From JABDGC01 sp964466595 (lineage in GTDB: Bacteria > Pseudomonadota > Gammaproteobacteria > DSM-16500), in contig CAYXNR010000007.1 in the NCBI GenBank assembly GCA_964466595.1, positions 1 through 62,745 of the forward strand: a stretch of 62,745 bases of DNA, written 5' to 3'. Below, in pieces: positions 26,366-34,640 of this stretch; position 1 is the stretch's first letter; every line of letters starts with the position of its first letter. The position numbers were made by a program, and so were the translations under genes. The notes under the pieces are model-generated. The model had not been told where the DNA came from. It ran no database searches and worked only from the letters and a program-made list of their open reading frames with translations.

Positions 26366-29014
26366 CTATATTTTTAAGGGCAGGCTAAAACGAAAAGCCG
26401 CTCCGCCTGCTTTTCTGTTTTCAGCCCAGATTTTTCCGCCATGAGCAATAATAATATGGTGACAGATAGCCAGTCCTAAACCTAAGCCTCTTTCTGTAGT
26501 TTGCAAACGGCCTCGATAAAATTTTTCGAAGAGTTGATCTAGCTCATTAGCAATAATGCCGGGGCCACGATCTTCGATACTGATAATGATTTCTTCACCT
26601 TGAATCGCGCCTGAGATATCCAGTTGGGAATGGGGTTTCGTATATTTAATTGCATTATCAATTAAGCTATAAAAAACCTCGTCCAAGAGTACCTTATCGA
26701 AAGGAACGAGTGGACAAGGATCAGGAAAATGAAGCTTGACTGGTTTTCCCCCCAAGCGCTGATCTAAGGTTTTTAAAACGACTTGAATTTCCTCAGGCAG
26801 CGAATAAAGCTGTTTTTTAAGCTTGATTTCTTCTGATTCCAAATAAGTTATTTGCAATAAATTATTAATAAAGTGGCCGATTTGTGAGGCTTCCGTATAA
26901 ATCACAGTGGCTAATTTATTAACCATCTGCGGTTTTAATTGGCTACTCATTTCAGTGAGCGTGCTTGCGGCACTCATCACTGAAATCAAAGGCAGGCGCA
27001 TTTCCTTGGAAACAGCCTGTAATAAGGAAGAGCGCATTCGATCGCTGCCTGTAGGAAATTCTGATTTTTTGCTTTGTTCTTGTAAACGCTCGACCTCCAA
27101 TGCCAGCGCAATCTGATTGGCACAGGCTTCGAGCAGATGTATTTGTTCTAGAGTAAATAGTAATTGCTTTTGAGGAGGACGCAGCGCTAAAACACCCAGT
27201 GTTTCTTGGGAAGTCTTTATGGGCAGATAAAGAGAATCAGAAAAAGGAAGCGTATCGGTTCCCAGGCCAGCTATTTGTCCGAGGTCATAAACCCATTGAG
27301 CGACACCTTGTTCTTTTGTATCGAGAAGGCTTTCTGTTTTATAAGCAGCTTTTATTTCTAAATGACCATCCTGAGACAAGAGCACGACGACCTCGCTATT
27401 AAAAAACTCAGCAAGATAGTGCACTGCTGCCTGAAGTAGTTTATCTTCATCCGTTGCGCTGCCGAGTTCCCGACTGAATGACTGTAACATGGCGCTGCGA
27501 CGTTCAGCTGCATTCGAGGTCTCTGCCTGGCGTCGCATTAACCTCGTTAAACGACTGATGACTTGTGTCAAAACCAGCAAGACGAGGAAGCTAAAAATAT
27601 CTTGTAGCTTTGAAAAGACTAGTGTCGGACCTTGTAATAAAAAAACATAGGATAGAAAGCTTAACATGCTAGCCATCATCGTCGGTCCAATTTCACCAAA
27701 TAAAGCAATCCCAGTAAGGGATAGTAAATAGACCATCATTAAATTCAGGTCATTAAAAAAAGGAAGCAGTAGGAAATTGATGCCCGTCGTTAGCGCTATG
27801 GCAAGCGTTGCAAAAAGATAACTTTTCCAGGATGAAGCAGATCTCTTTGAGACGACCTGAGGTATTTTTTTTGTTTTCTGTGTTTGGCTTGTAATAATAT
27901 AAACATCGATTTCGCCACTATAACGCACGAACTCATCGGCTAAGCTACCCCGAAGTAAATCAACCCAGCGTGAACCTGCTGTTTTTCCTACAATTAATTT
28001 AGTGATGTTTTGTTCACGCGCAAAATCCATAATCTGAGAGACAAGATTAAAACCGCTTAGAATTCGAGTTTGTGCACCTAACTGTTCTGCAAGACGAAGA
28101 TTTTGAATAGCGCTATGATGTTCGCTCTCAGAGAGCTGAAGTCGAGGCGCATCAACATGTACGGCCAACCACTCTGCCTGTAAACTAGCAGCCATACGCC
28201 GTGCTGCACGAATGAGTTTGGTCGATTGTGCGCCTTTCCCGACACAAACCAGAATTTTTTCTCGTGTTGGCCAGATATGTTTAATGCCTTGATCCTGTCG
28301 ATAATGCAAGACCTCCATCCCCACACGCTCAGCTGTCACGCGTAAAGCAAGCTCACGCAGGGCAGTCAAATTTCCTTTGCGAAAAAAATGTTCTGCAGCT
28401 AATTCTGCCTGCTGTGGAAAATAAACCTTGCCCTCATGCAAACGTTTTAAGAGGTCATCTGGTGGCAAATCGATTAATTCAAGGGTTGTTGCCATTTCAA
28501 TCATGGAATCGGGAACCGTTTCCTTAATGCGAGTGTGAATAATTTGCGACACGACATCATTCAAACTCTCAATGTGTTGCACATTGAGCGTGGTATAAAC
28601 ATCAATGCCGCGATCTAGAATTTCTTTGATGTCTTGCCAGCGTTTAGTATGTCTTAAACCGGGTACATTGGTATGTGCCATTTCGTCGATTAAAATTAAA
28701 CCCGGATTTCTCTTCAAGGCTGCATCTAAATCAAATTCCGGTAATTTTTTATCACGATAGGCGACTTCTTGCGGGGCTAAGATTTCCACATGATTAAGCA
28801 GCGCAATAATTTCTTTGCGTCCATGTGATTCGACCACACCCACTACCACATCCAAGCCTTGCGCGCGTTTAGCCTGTGCATCTTTTAACATCATATAGGT
28901 TTTGCCCACACCTGGCGCTGCACCGAGGTAAATTTTAAGCTTGCCACGTCCTGCTTGTTGCTCCGCTTGCTGTACCTGCTTTAATAATTTTTCTGGATTA
29001 GGGCGTTGGCGCAT
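26366..29014 (-). CDS. kdpD: KdpD-type sensor protein lacking the phospho-accepting histidine
   Basis: 882 residues, normal KdpD length. Order: N-terminal KdpD domain with Walker A (YLGAAPGVGKTYMML, about 30-42) and LILIDEMAHTNVPG; UspA-like domain (about 250-370); four membrane helices (about 390-490, DUF4118); GAF-like region (about 510-640); degenerate HisKA; HATPase with N box (YSLIDNAIKYT), G1 (IEDRGPGI) and G2 (GLGLGLAIC). In the H box, where KdpD has S-H-D-L-R-T-P-L, this protein has SKEMRLPL: codon 27005-27007 is AAG (Lys670). Autophosphorylation is therefore not expected. No kdpE follows; the next gene is convergent. Confidence 0.93.
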   Translation of the reverse strand: MRQRPNPEKLLKQVQQAEQQAGRGKLKIYLGAAPGVGKTYMMLKDAQAKRAQGLDVVVGVVESHGRKEIIALLNHVEILAPQEVAYRDKKLPEFDLDAALKRNPGLILIDEMAHTNVPGLRHTKRWQDIKEILDRGIDVYTTLNVQHIESLNDVVSQIIHTRIKETVPDSMIEMATTLELIDLPPDDLLKRLHEGKVYFPQQAELAAEHFFRKGNLTALRELALRVTAERVGMEVLHYRQDQGIKHIWPTREKILVCVGKGAQSTKLIRAARRMAASLQAEWLAVHVDAPRLQLSESEHHSAIQNLRLAEQLGAQTRILSGFNLVSQIMDFAREQNITKLIVGKTAGSRWVDLLRGSLADEFVRYSGEIDVYIITSQTQKTKKIPQVVSKRSASSWKSYLFATLAIALTTGINFLLLPFFNDLNLMMVYLLSLTGIALFGEIGPTMMASMLSFLSYVFLLQGPTLVFSKLQDIFSFLVLLVLTQVISRLTRLMRRQAETSNAAERRSAMLQSFSRELGSATDEDKLLQAAVHYLAEFFNSEVVVLLSQDGHLEIKAAYKTESLLDTKEQGVAQWVYDLGQIAGLGTDTLPFSDSLYLPIKTSQETLGVLALRPPQKQLLFTLEQIHLLEACANQIALALEVERLQEQSKKSEFPTGSDRMRSSLLQAVSKEMRLPLISVMSAASTLTEMSSQLKPQMVNKLATVIYTEASQIGHFINNLLQITYLESEEIKLKKQLYSLPEEIQVVLKTLDQRLGGKPVKLHFPDPCPLVPFDKVLLDEVFYSLIDNAIKYTKPHSQLDISGAIQGEEIIISIEDRGPGIIANELDQLFEKFYRGRLQTTERGLGLGLAICHHIIIAHGGKIWAENRKAGGAAFRFSLPLKI

Positions 29015-29022
29015 AGAAGTCT

Positions 29023-29622
29023 CTAGGGATGAGTAGCCAGCTGATCAAGCGCGAGATTCAAGGCCAAAACGTTGACTCGCGGCTCTCCAATCAAACCAAG
29101 GGTTCTGGCTTGAATAAATTGTTTAAGCAAAACCTGTATTTTTTCTTCAGGCTGATTTCTTGCTTTGGCAACGCGAGCAACTTGATAAAAAGCTGCCCGT
29201 GGGCTGATTTCAGGATCTAGACCACTAGCAGAAGCCGTGACTAAATCAACGGGTATGGCTTGTTTTGCTTGCTGCGGATTCATTTTTTGAAGATCCCTTA
29301 TCCGCGCCAATACCAGGGCTAAAAAGACTGGATTAGCGGGTCCAAAATTAGAGCCGGCAGAGGCTGTTGCTTGATAAGGGAGAGGGGTGGTGGCCGAAGG
29401 ACGTCCCCAAAAATATTGCTGACTTGAAAAAGCTTGACCAATTAGACGAGATCCCACTATTTGCTGCTTGACTTGAAGTAAGCTGCCATTGGCTTGCCAG
29501 TGAAATAAAATTTGAGCGAGACCTGTAACTAGCAGCGGATAAACTAAACCTGTTAAAAGCGTAAAAACCACAAGAAGCTTCAAGGCTATGCGGAGCTGTT
29601 TGCCTGTTTCAGAAATCATCAA
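29023..29622 (-). CDS. kdpC: Potassium-transporting ATPase C subunit
   Basis: 199 residues with one N-terminal membrane helix (LRIALKLLVVFTLLTGLVYPLLVTGLAQILF). Family motifs: GSRLIGQAFSSQQYFWGRPSATTPLPYQATASAGSN near residues 55-90 and DLVTASASGLDPEISPRAAFYQVARVA. KdpC stabilises the KdpFABC complex and aids ATP binding. It starts 9 bp after kdpB and ends 8 bp before kdpD. Confidence 0.95.
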   Translation of the reverse strand: MMISETGKQLRIALKLLVVFTLLTGLVYPLLVTGLAQILFHWQANGSLLQVKQQIVGSRLIGQAFSSQQYFWGRPSATTPLPYQATASAGSNFGPANPVFLALVLARIRDLQKMNPQQAKQAIPVDLVTASASGLDPEISPRAAFYQVARVAKARNQPEEKIQVLLKQFIQARTLGLIGEPRVNVLALNLALDQLATHP

Positions 29623-29631
29623 GTTGCTCCT

Positions 29632-31695
29632 TTAGACGAGACCAGAATAGGTCAAAATAAAATCGAGCAGCTTAATTCCAATAAAAGGAACGAGTAAGCC
29701 GCCTAGACCATAGATCAAAACATTGCTGCGCAATAAACGAGAAGCTGAGACCCGACGATAGGCGATACCATGCAAAGCGAGAGGTACCAGAAAAATAATG
29801 GTGAGGGCATTAAAAATAACTGTTGCTAAGATAGCGCTCTCTGGTGAGTTAAGCTGCATGAGATTCAAGGCATCGAGCGCAGGATAGGTGCTCGCAAAAG
29901 CAGCAGGTAAAATAGTAAAATATTTAGCGACATCATTAGCTATACTAAAGGTAGTGAGTGAGCCGCGCGTAATCAGTAATTGCTTGCCAATTTCAACAAC
30001 TTCCAAGATTTTAGTGGGATTCGAATCGAGATCAACTAAATTGCCGGCTTCCTTGGCGGCCTGCGTGCCGGTATTCATCGCCACAGCGACATCAGCTTGT
30101 GCAAGTGCTGGGGCATCATTGGTTCCATCGCCTGTCATGGCAACCAAATGGCCTTCGCTTTGTAAGCGGCGAATCAATTTGAGTTTATCTTCAGGCTTCG
30201 CATTTGCTAGAAAATCATCGACACCGGCTTCTGCTGCAATAGCTGCGGCAGTGAGTGGATTGTCCCCTGTGACCATGATCGTTCGAATACCCATCTGGCG
30301 CAGTTCTGCAAAACGTTCGTGAATGCCCCCTTTGACTACATCTTTGAGATGAATGACGCCTAAAACATTTTTACCTTCAGCAACCACCAAGGGCGTACCA
30401 CCCTGTCGAGCGATGCTATCTACCTCTTTTTGAACCGAAGGCGGCGTATGACTACCTAAATCCTTCACATAAGCATTGATCGCTTCTGCAGCGCCTTTTC
30501 GAATTTGCTGACCCGGAAGATTAGCACCACTCATGCGGGTTTGCGCTGTGAAGGGGATGAAAGTCGCTCCTAGTTCAACCAAATCGCGTCCTCGTAAACC
30601 ATATTTTTCCTTAGCTAGAATAACGATACTCCTGCCTTCTGGGGTTTCATCTGCGAGCGAGGCTAATTGGGCAGCATTAGCCAGTTTTTCTATTGCAACA
30701 CCTTCTGCTGGGATAAAAGCAGTCGCTTGTCGATTACCTAAGGTAATCGTGCCTGTTTTATCGAGAATTAAGATATCAATATCCCCTGCTGCTTCAATGG
30801 CGCGTCCAGAAAGCGCAATCACCTTAGCTTGAATGAGACGATCCATTCCGGCAATACCAATGGCTGAAAGTAAACCACCAATGGTTGTGGGTGCCAAGCA
30901 AACAAAGAGCGCGATTAAAACAGTAAGCGGAATAGCTTTGCCTGCTTTCATTGCAGCGATGCTATAAAGGGAATAGGGTAGAAGGGTAGTGCAAACGAGT
31001 AAAAAAATCAGGGTGAGTGTCGCCAATAGAATAGTCAGAGCAATTTCATTGGGTGTTTTTTGTCGCTTCGCTCCTTCGACGAGTGCTATCATGTGATCGA
31101 TAAAGGTTTCGCCGGGATTTTTGGTAATACGCACGATAATCCAGTCGGAAATGACTTGCGTGCCGCCGGTAACTGCACTTCGATCGCCGCCACTTTCTCG
31201 AATAACAGGCGCGCTTTCACCGGTGAGGGCGCTTTCATTAACAGAGGCAATCCCTTCAATAATTTCGCCATCGCTTGGAATAAAGTCGCCGGCCTCGACT
31301 AAAACCAAATCATCTGTGCGCAAGCTCGTAGAAGGAACAGGAGTCATTTTTGCATTTTTATCCGCCTTAGCTAATTTTTTTGCTTGAATGTCACAGCGTG
31401 CTTTACGTAAAGCGTGAGCCTGGGCTTTGCCACGGCTTTCTGCCATGGCCTCAGCAAAATTAGCAAAAAGCAAGGTAAGCCACAGCCACAGGCTAAGCTC
31501 GAAAATAAAAGAGGTAGGGACTTCCCCTGTTCCAAAACAAGCTTGAATGAAAAGACCAGAAGTGAGTAGCGAGCTAATATACACGGTGAACATAACTGGA
31601 TTACGCAATTGCTGACGTGGCGTTAATTTTAAAAAGGATGCGCGAATAGCTAATTTGAGGATATCGAGGTCCCAGATCGATATTTTAGTGCCCAT
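29632..31695 (-). CDS. kdpB: Potassium-transporting P-type ATPase B subunit
   Basis: 687-residue catalytic subunit of high-affinity K+ import. The phosphorylated Asp is 312 in ILDKTGT; the actuator motif TGES is at 158-161; MTGDGTNDAPALAQADVAVAMNTG is the hinge. The membrane CLAPTTIGGLLSAIGIAGMDR segment is typical of KdpB. The start overlaps the kdpA stop by 11 nt. A G-rich run just upstream acts as ribosome site. Nothing suggests loss of function. Confidence 0.97.
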   Translation of the reverse strand: MGTKISIWDLDILKLAIRASFLKLTPRQQLRNPVMFTVYISSLLTSGLFIQACFGTGEVPTSFIFELSLWLWLTLLFANFAEAMAESRGKAQAHALRKARCDIQAKKLAKADKNAKMTPVPSTSLRTDDLVLVEAGDFIPSDGEIIEGIASVNESALTGESAPVIRESGGDRSAVTGGTQVISDWIIVRITKNPGETFIDHMIALVEGAKRQKTPNEIALTILLATLTLIFLLVCTTLLPYSLYSIAAMKAGKAIPLTVLIALFVCLAPTTIGGLLSAIGIAGMDRLIQAKVIALSGRAIEAAGDIDILILDKTGTITLGNRQATAFIPAEGVAIEKLANAAQLASLADETPEGRSIVILAKEKYGLRGRDLVELGATFIPFTAQTRMSGANLPGQQIRKGAAEAINAYVKDLGSHTPPSVQKEVDSIARQGGTPLVVAEGKNVLGVIHLKDVVKGGIHERFAELRQMGIRTIMVTGDNPLTAAAIAAEAGVDDFLANAKPEDKLKLIRRLQSEGHLVAMTGDGTNDAPALAQADVAVAMNTGTQAAKEAGNLVDLDSNPTKILEVVEIGKQLLITRGSLTTFSIANDVAKYFTILPAAFASTYPALDALNLMQLNSPESAILATVIFNALTIIFLVPLALHGIAYRRVSASRLLRSNVLIYGLGGLLVPFIGIKLLDFILTYSGLV

Positions 31696-33418
31696 AGCCC
31701 CCCCCTAGAGTCAGGTATTCAACTATTGGTCCGAGGGCAAGCGCGGGAAAGAAGGTTAGGGCACCAAGAATGAGCGTTACACTCAAAAGCAAGATAATGA
31801 AAAGCGGTGTGTGGGTTGCTAGCGTGCCGGAAGTCGTCGGAATGATTTTTTTACGCGCCAGGGCGCCTGCGAGCGCAAGTATAGGGATTGCTAGCCAGTA
31901 ACGAATCACTAACATTTCTAGACCACCAAGCAGATTGTAAAAAGGCGTATTGGACTTCAAGCCTGCAAAGGCTGAGCCATTATTATTACCCATAGAGGTA
32001 AAGGCATAGAGTATTTCTGAGAAGCCATGGGCAGTGGGGTTAGTCAGCGAACTCGTAGCGCTAGGGTTAATAGCTGCCCAGGCTGTGAGAAACAGTACGA
32101 GCAGCGGCATGAGTAAAACAGAAAAAGAAGCCATCTTCATTTCATAGGGTTCAATCTTTTTCCCTAAATATTCTGGTGTTCTGCCAATCATGAGGCCGGC
32201 AATAAAAACAGTGATGATGACTAAGATTAATAAACCAGCGAGGCCAGAACCGAGACCACCAAAAACGACTTCGCCTAAATGCATGAACCAGAGCAAAACC
32301 AAGCCACCGAGGGGCGTGAAGGAATCATGCATGGCATTAACAGAACCATTAGAGGTAGCTGTGGTAGCTGCGGCCCATAGGGCAGAGCTTGTGATACCAA
32401 AGCGACTTTCCTTGCCTTCCATATTACCGCCAGGATAATGAGAAGATTCCGCTACAGGATCAATATTCATCCTAGTCAGGGCAGGGTTCCCAGCCTGTTC
32501 CGATATCAGACCGACCAACATAAAAGGAATAAAGAGTAGGAACATGGTGAGTAAAAGTGCAAAGCCTTGTCGTTTGTCTTTCACCATGAGACCAAAGGTG
32601 TAACAGAGGGCTGTGGGGATGAGTAAAATAGCGAGCAGTTCTAGAAAATTAGAAAGTGGCGTAGGGTTTTCATAAGGATGAGCTGAATTAGTATTAAAAA
32701 AGCCGCCGCCATTACTGCCTAATTGTTTAATCGCAATTTGTGAGGCAACCGGACCCATGGGTAGTTCAGCTGCTTGGCTAGATTCCAGCAAGCTTATTTT
32801 TTGATAGGGTTTAAAATTTTGAATCACGCCCTGTGAAGCAAGAGCCAGTGCTAAGATCAAGGATAAAGGAAGGAGAACATAGAGCGTGCCACGGACCAGG
32901 TCCACCCAAAAATTGCCTAAGTTGGTCGTTTCCTGTCGAATGAGGCCACGGATAAAAGCCATCACTATAGCAAGTCCTGTGGCTGCAGATAGAAAATTTT
33001 GGACAGTGAGTGCCAGCATTTGTGTGGCATAGCTTAAGGAGAGTTCACCACTATAAGCTTGCCAATTCGTATTGCTTGCAAAGCTAATGGCTGTATTAAA
33101 AGCAAGATCGGGTGCTACAGCGGGAAAAGCTTGTGGATTGAGCGGCAGATAAGCTTGCAGTCTTTGAATGCCATAGGCGGCGAGCAAGCCCAGGCAATTA
33201 AAAAGCAAGAGAGCAGAGAGATATTGTTTCCAATTCATCTCAGCATCTGTCTTGAGCCTGCAAAGCTTATAAATCCCTTTTTCCATCGGGCGACAGCAGA
33301 AATCGACAAGACAGGGTTTTCCTTCAAAAACCTGAGCAAGATAGCTACCGAGAGGTTTCACCAAAAGAAGGAGGATCAAAAAATAAAATACGAGCTGCAT
33401 TAAACTCATCCCTGTCAT
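31685..33418 (-). CDS. kdpA: Potassium-transporting ATPase A subunit
   Basis: 577 residues from ATG 33418 (MTGMSLMQLVF), supported by AAGGATG upstream; the open frame runs 27 codons further into the intergenic region. Ten or so membrane helices and the pore loops are visible: AFNTAISFASNTNWQAYSGE, SNGGGFFNTNSAHPYENPT, GSVNAMHDSFTPLGG and FTSMGNNNGSAFAGL, which hold the K+ selectivity residues. It overlaps kdpB. Its usual upstream partner kdpF is not adjacent: an opposite-strand gene lies between them. Confidence 0.95.
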   Translation of the reverse strand: MTGMSLMQLVFYFLILLLLVKPLGSYLAQVFEGKPCLVDFCCRPMEKGIYKLCRLKTDAEMNWKQYLSALLLFNCLGLLAAYGIQRLQAYLPLNPQAFPAVAPDLAFNTAISFASNTNWQAYSGELSLSYATQMLALTVQNFLSAATGLAIVMAFIRGLIRQETTNLGNFWVDLVRGTLYVLLPLSLILALALASQGVIQNFKPYQKISLLESSQAAELPMGPVASQIAIKQLGSNGGGFFNTNSAHPYENPTPLSNFLELLAILLIPTALCYTFGLMVKDKRQGFALLLTMFLLFIPFMLVGLISEQAGNPALTRMNIDPVAESSHYPGGNMEGKESRFGITSSALWAAATTATSNGSVNAMHDSFTPLGGLVLLWFMHLGEVVFGGLGSGLAGLLILVIITVFIAGLMIGRTPEYLGKKIEPYEMKMASFSVLLMPLLVLFLTAWAAINPSATSSLTNPTAHGFSEILYAFTSMGNNNGSAFAGLKSNTPFYNLLGGLEMLVIRYWLAIPILALAGALARKKIIPTTSGTLATHTPLFIILLLSVTLILGALTFFPALALGPIVEYLTLGGGYGH

Positions 33419-33502
33419 GCACCCATCCTTTTCCTTGTGGATTTTTATATTATAATACAGAATGTTGTTACCATTTTCTATTTGTAAAGGATATTTCACA
33501 GG

Positions 33503-34297
33503 ATGGGATATAACAAATGGACCCTTTTATCCCTATTTTTTTGGGGGTTGAATGTTTTTGCGGCTGAACTGCCAGATCCCTGTGGAGGACCGAGCGCTAT
33601 TCTCGCCTTAGTAGATCGTCCGAGTGCTGCAGATAGTGCCTGTGTGGTGCCTTTTGAAAAGGGCATAATCGAAGCTGGTTTTCAATATCAAAATCTAAAA
33701 GGAAGTAAGCGAGGCTATAATTTGCCTGAAACGGTGCTTCGTTTAGGGCTGCCTGCAAAAACAGAATTGGTCATCCTCTTTCCTAATTATTTTCGCCAAA
33801 CGGTTCAACCCCATGCCGGCTGGGGACCAACGACGATCGGTCTGAAACATGAGCTCGGTTACAATGAAAAATGGCTGGCTTCCATTGAGGGCTTAGTGAT
33901 TTGGCCTTCGGGTGGCGCAGCCTTTGGTAGCGATGGCACCGGAGGAATAATCAATGGCATTATCGATTACAGTCTGAGCCCCAGTCTAGACCTTACTTTT
34001 ATGTTGGGTGTCAGTACACAAGCCCTTCCTTATGGTGCTTCTGGCCAACGTTTTAATAGTGTTAATCCTGATTTGGTCTTGGCTTGGTTAGTGACTCCAA
34101 AATTCCAGACCTACGCTGAGATTTATGGTCAAAGCAAGACCGGTCCAAGCGAGGGAGCCGGCTTTAATGCCGATGCCGGCATTCAATATGCTTGGACGCC
34201 TAATCTAGTCACCGATCTTGAGCTTGGTCAAAGAATCAGTGGCAAATTAGGATCGTTTAATAACTATGTGGGAACAGGCTTAGCTTGGCTCTTCTAG
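33503..34297 (+). CDS. Outer-membrane transporter-like protein inserted between kdpA and kdpF
   Basis: 264 residues. Signal peptide (KWTLLSLFFWGLNVFAAE), then a mature protein rich in alternating strands (ETVLRLGLPAKTELVILFPNYF, GPTTIGLKHELGYNEKWLASIEGLVIWPSG, ADAGIQYAWTPNLVTDLELGQRIS) that ends in Phe. This resembles the transporter/MetA-pathway-of-phenol-degradation family (PF13557), a beta-barrel of unknown substrate. AAAGGAT lies upstream of the ATG. It is transcribed against the kdp genes on both sides: 84 bp from the kdpA start and 19 bp from the kdpF stop. Confidence 0.75.
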   Translation: MGYNKWTLLSLFFWGLNVFAAELPDPCGGPSAILALVDRPSAADSACVVPFEKGIIEAGFQYQNLKGSKRGYNLPETVLRLGLPAKTELVILFPNYFRQTVQPHAGWGPTTIGLKHELGYNEKWLASIEGLVIWPSGGAAFGSDGTGGIINGIIDYSLSPSLDLTFMLGVSTQALPYGASGQRFNSVNPDLVLAWLVTPKFQTYAEIYGQSKTGPSEGAGFNADAGIQYAWTPNLVTDLELGQRISGKLGSFNNYVGTGLAWLF

Positions 34298-34316
34298 CTC
34301 TTTCCTAGAAAGGCAG

Positions 34317-34403
34317 CTAAAACCATTCTGGTTTAAACAAAACAATCACTAAGTAAACCAATAAGGCAAAGCTAAGCAAGCCACAGAAAAGATAAAGACT
34401 CAT
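34317..34403 (-). CDS. kdpF: KdpF, small subunit of the Kdp ATPase
   Basis: 28 residues (MSLYLFCGLLSFALLVYLVI then VLFKPEWF). This is one membrane helix with the LLVYLVIVLFKPE pattern of KdpF (typical ending ALxxPExF). Size and topology match KdpF, which stabilises KdpFABC. The ATG overlaps the stop of the upstream 36-codon ORF (ATGA). It is separated from kdpA by the opposite-strand outer-membrane gene. Confidence 0.8.
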   Translation of the reverse strand: MSLYLFCGLLSFALLVYLVIVLFKPEWF

Positions 34404-34510
34404 GTTGGATTTCTCGACTGGGGTTCAGCAAGGGAATCAAAAAAACGGATCAGTCCAAAAGAAAGAACAAAGAAAATAAGAATAAGGCTTAGCAAGAAAA
34501 GATCAATCAT
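34400..34510 (-). CDS. 36-residue membrane micropeptide coupled to kdpF
   Basis: Encodes MIDLFLLSLILIFFVLSFGL then a short basic/polar tail (IRFFDSLAEPQSRNPT). One membrane helix at about 3-24. The ATG has AAGGAAA about 9 nt upstream and the TGA overlaps the kdpF ATG, so translation is coupled. Similar hydrophobic peptides with an R-x2-(D/E)-x-L end occur next to kdpF in other proteobacteria (recollection, not checked). Possible accessory Kdp subunit. Confidence 0.65.
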   Translation of the reverse strand: MIDLFLLSLILIFFVLSFGLIRFFDSLAEPQSRNPT

Positions 34511-34535
34511 AGGCGTATTTCCTTGTAGAGTACTT

Positions 34536-34556
34536 GATATTTTCCCTTAAAATATC
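34536..34556. promoter_or_regulatory. Inverted repeat upstream of the kdp micropeptide genes
   Basis: gatatttt (34536-34543) and aaaatatc (34549-34556) form an 8-bp dyad about 26 bp upstream of the first micropeptide ATG. It could be an operator for the kdp leader or a weak terminator. Confidence 0.35.
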
Positions 34557-34640
34557 GAGAAGATCAAATGCTAGACAATTTAAGATAACATTAAGCTAAT
34601 TGAGGTTTAATCCTATTGTAAGGATGAAGAGGGGTAAGCC

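Noticed and set aside
26366..26370. Possible kdpE after kdpD
   Set aside because: The next gene is convergent and encodes a PhoPQ-related hydrolase; no receiver domain is encoded anywhere in the window.
29888..30322. 144-codon plus-strand ORF inside kdpB
   Set aside because: Antisense shadow of a well-conserved P-type ATPase; no independent evidence.
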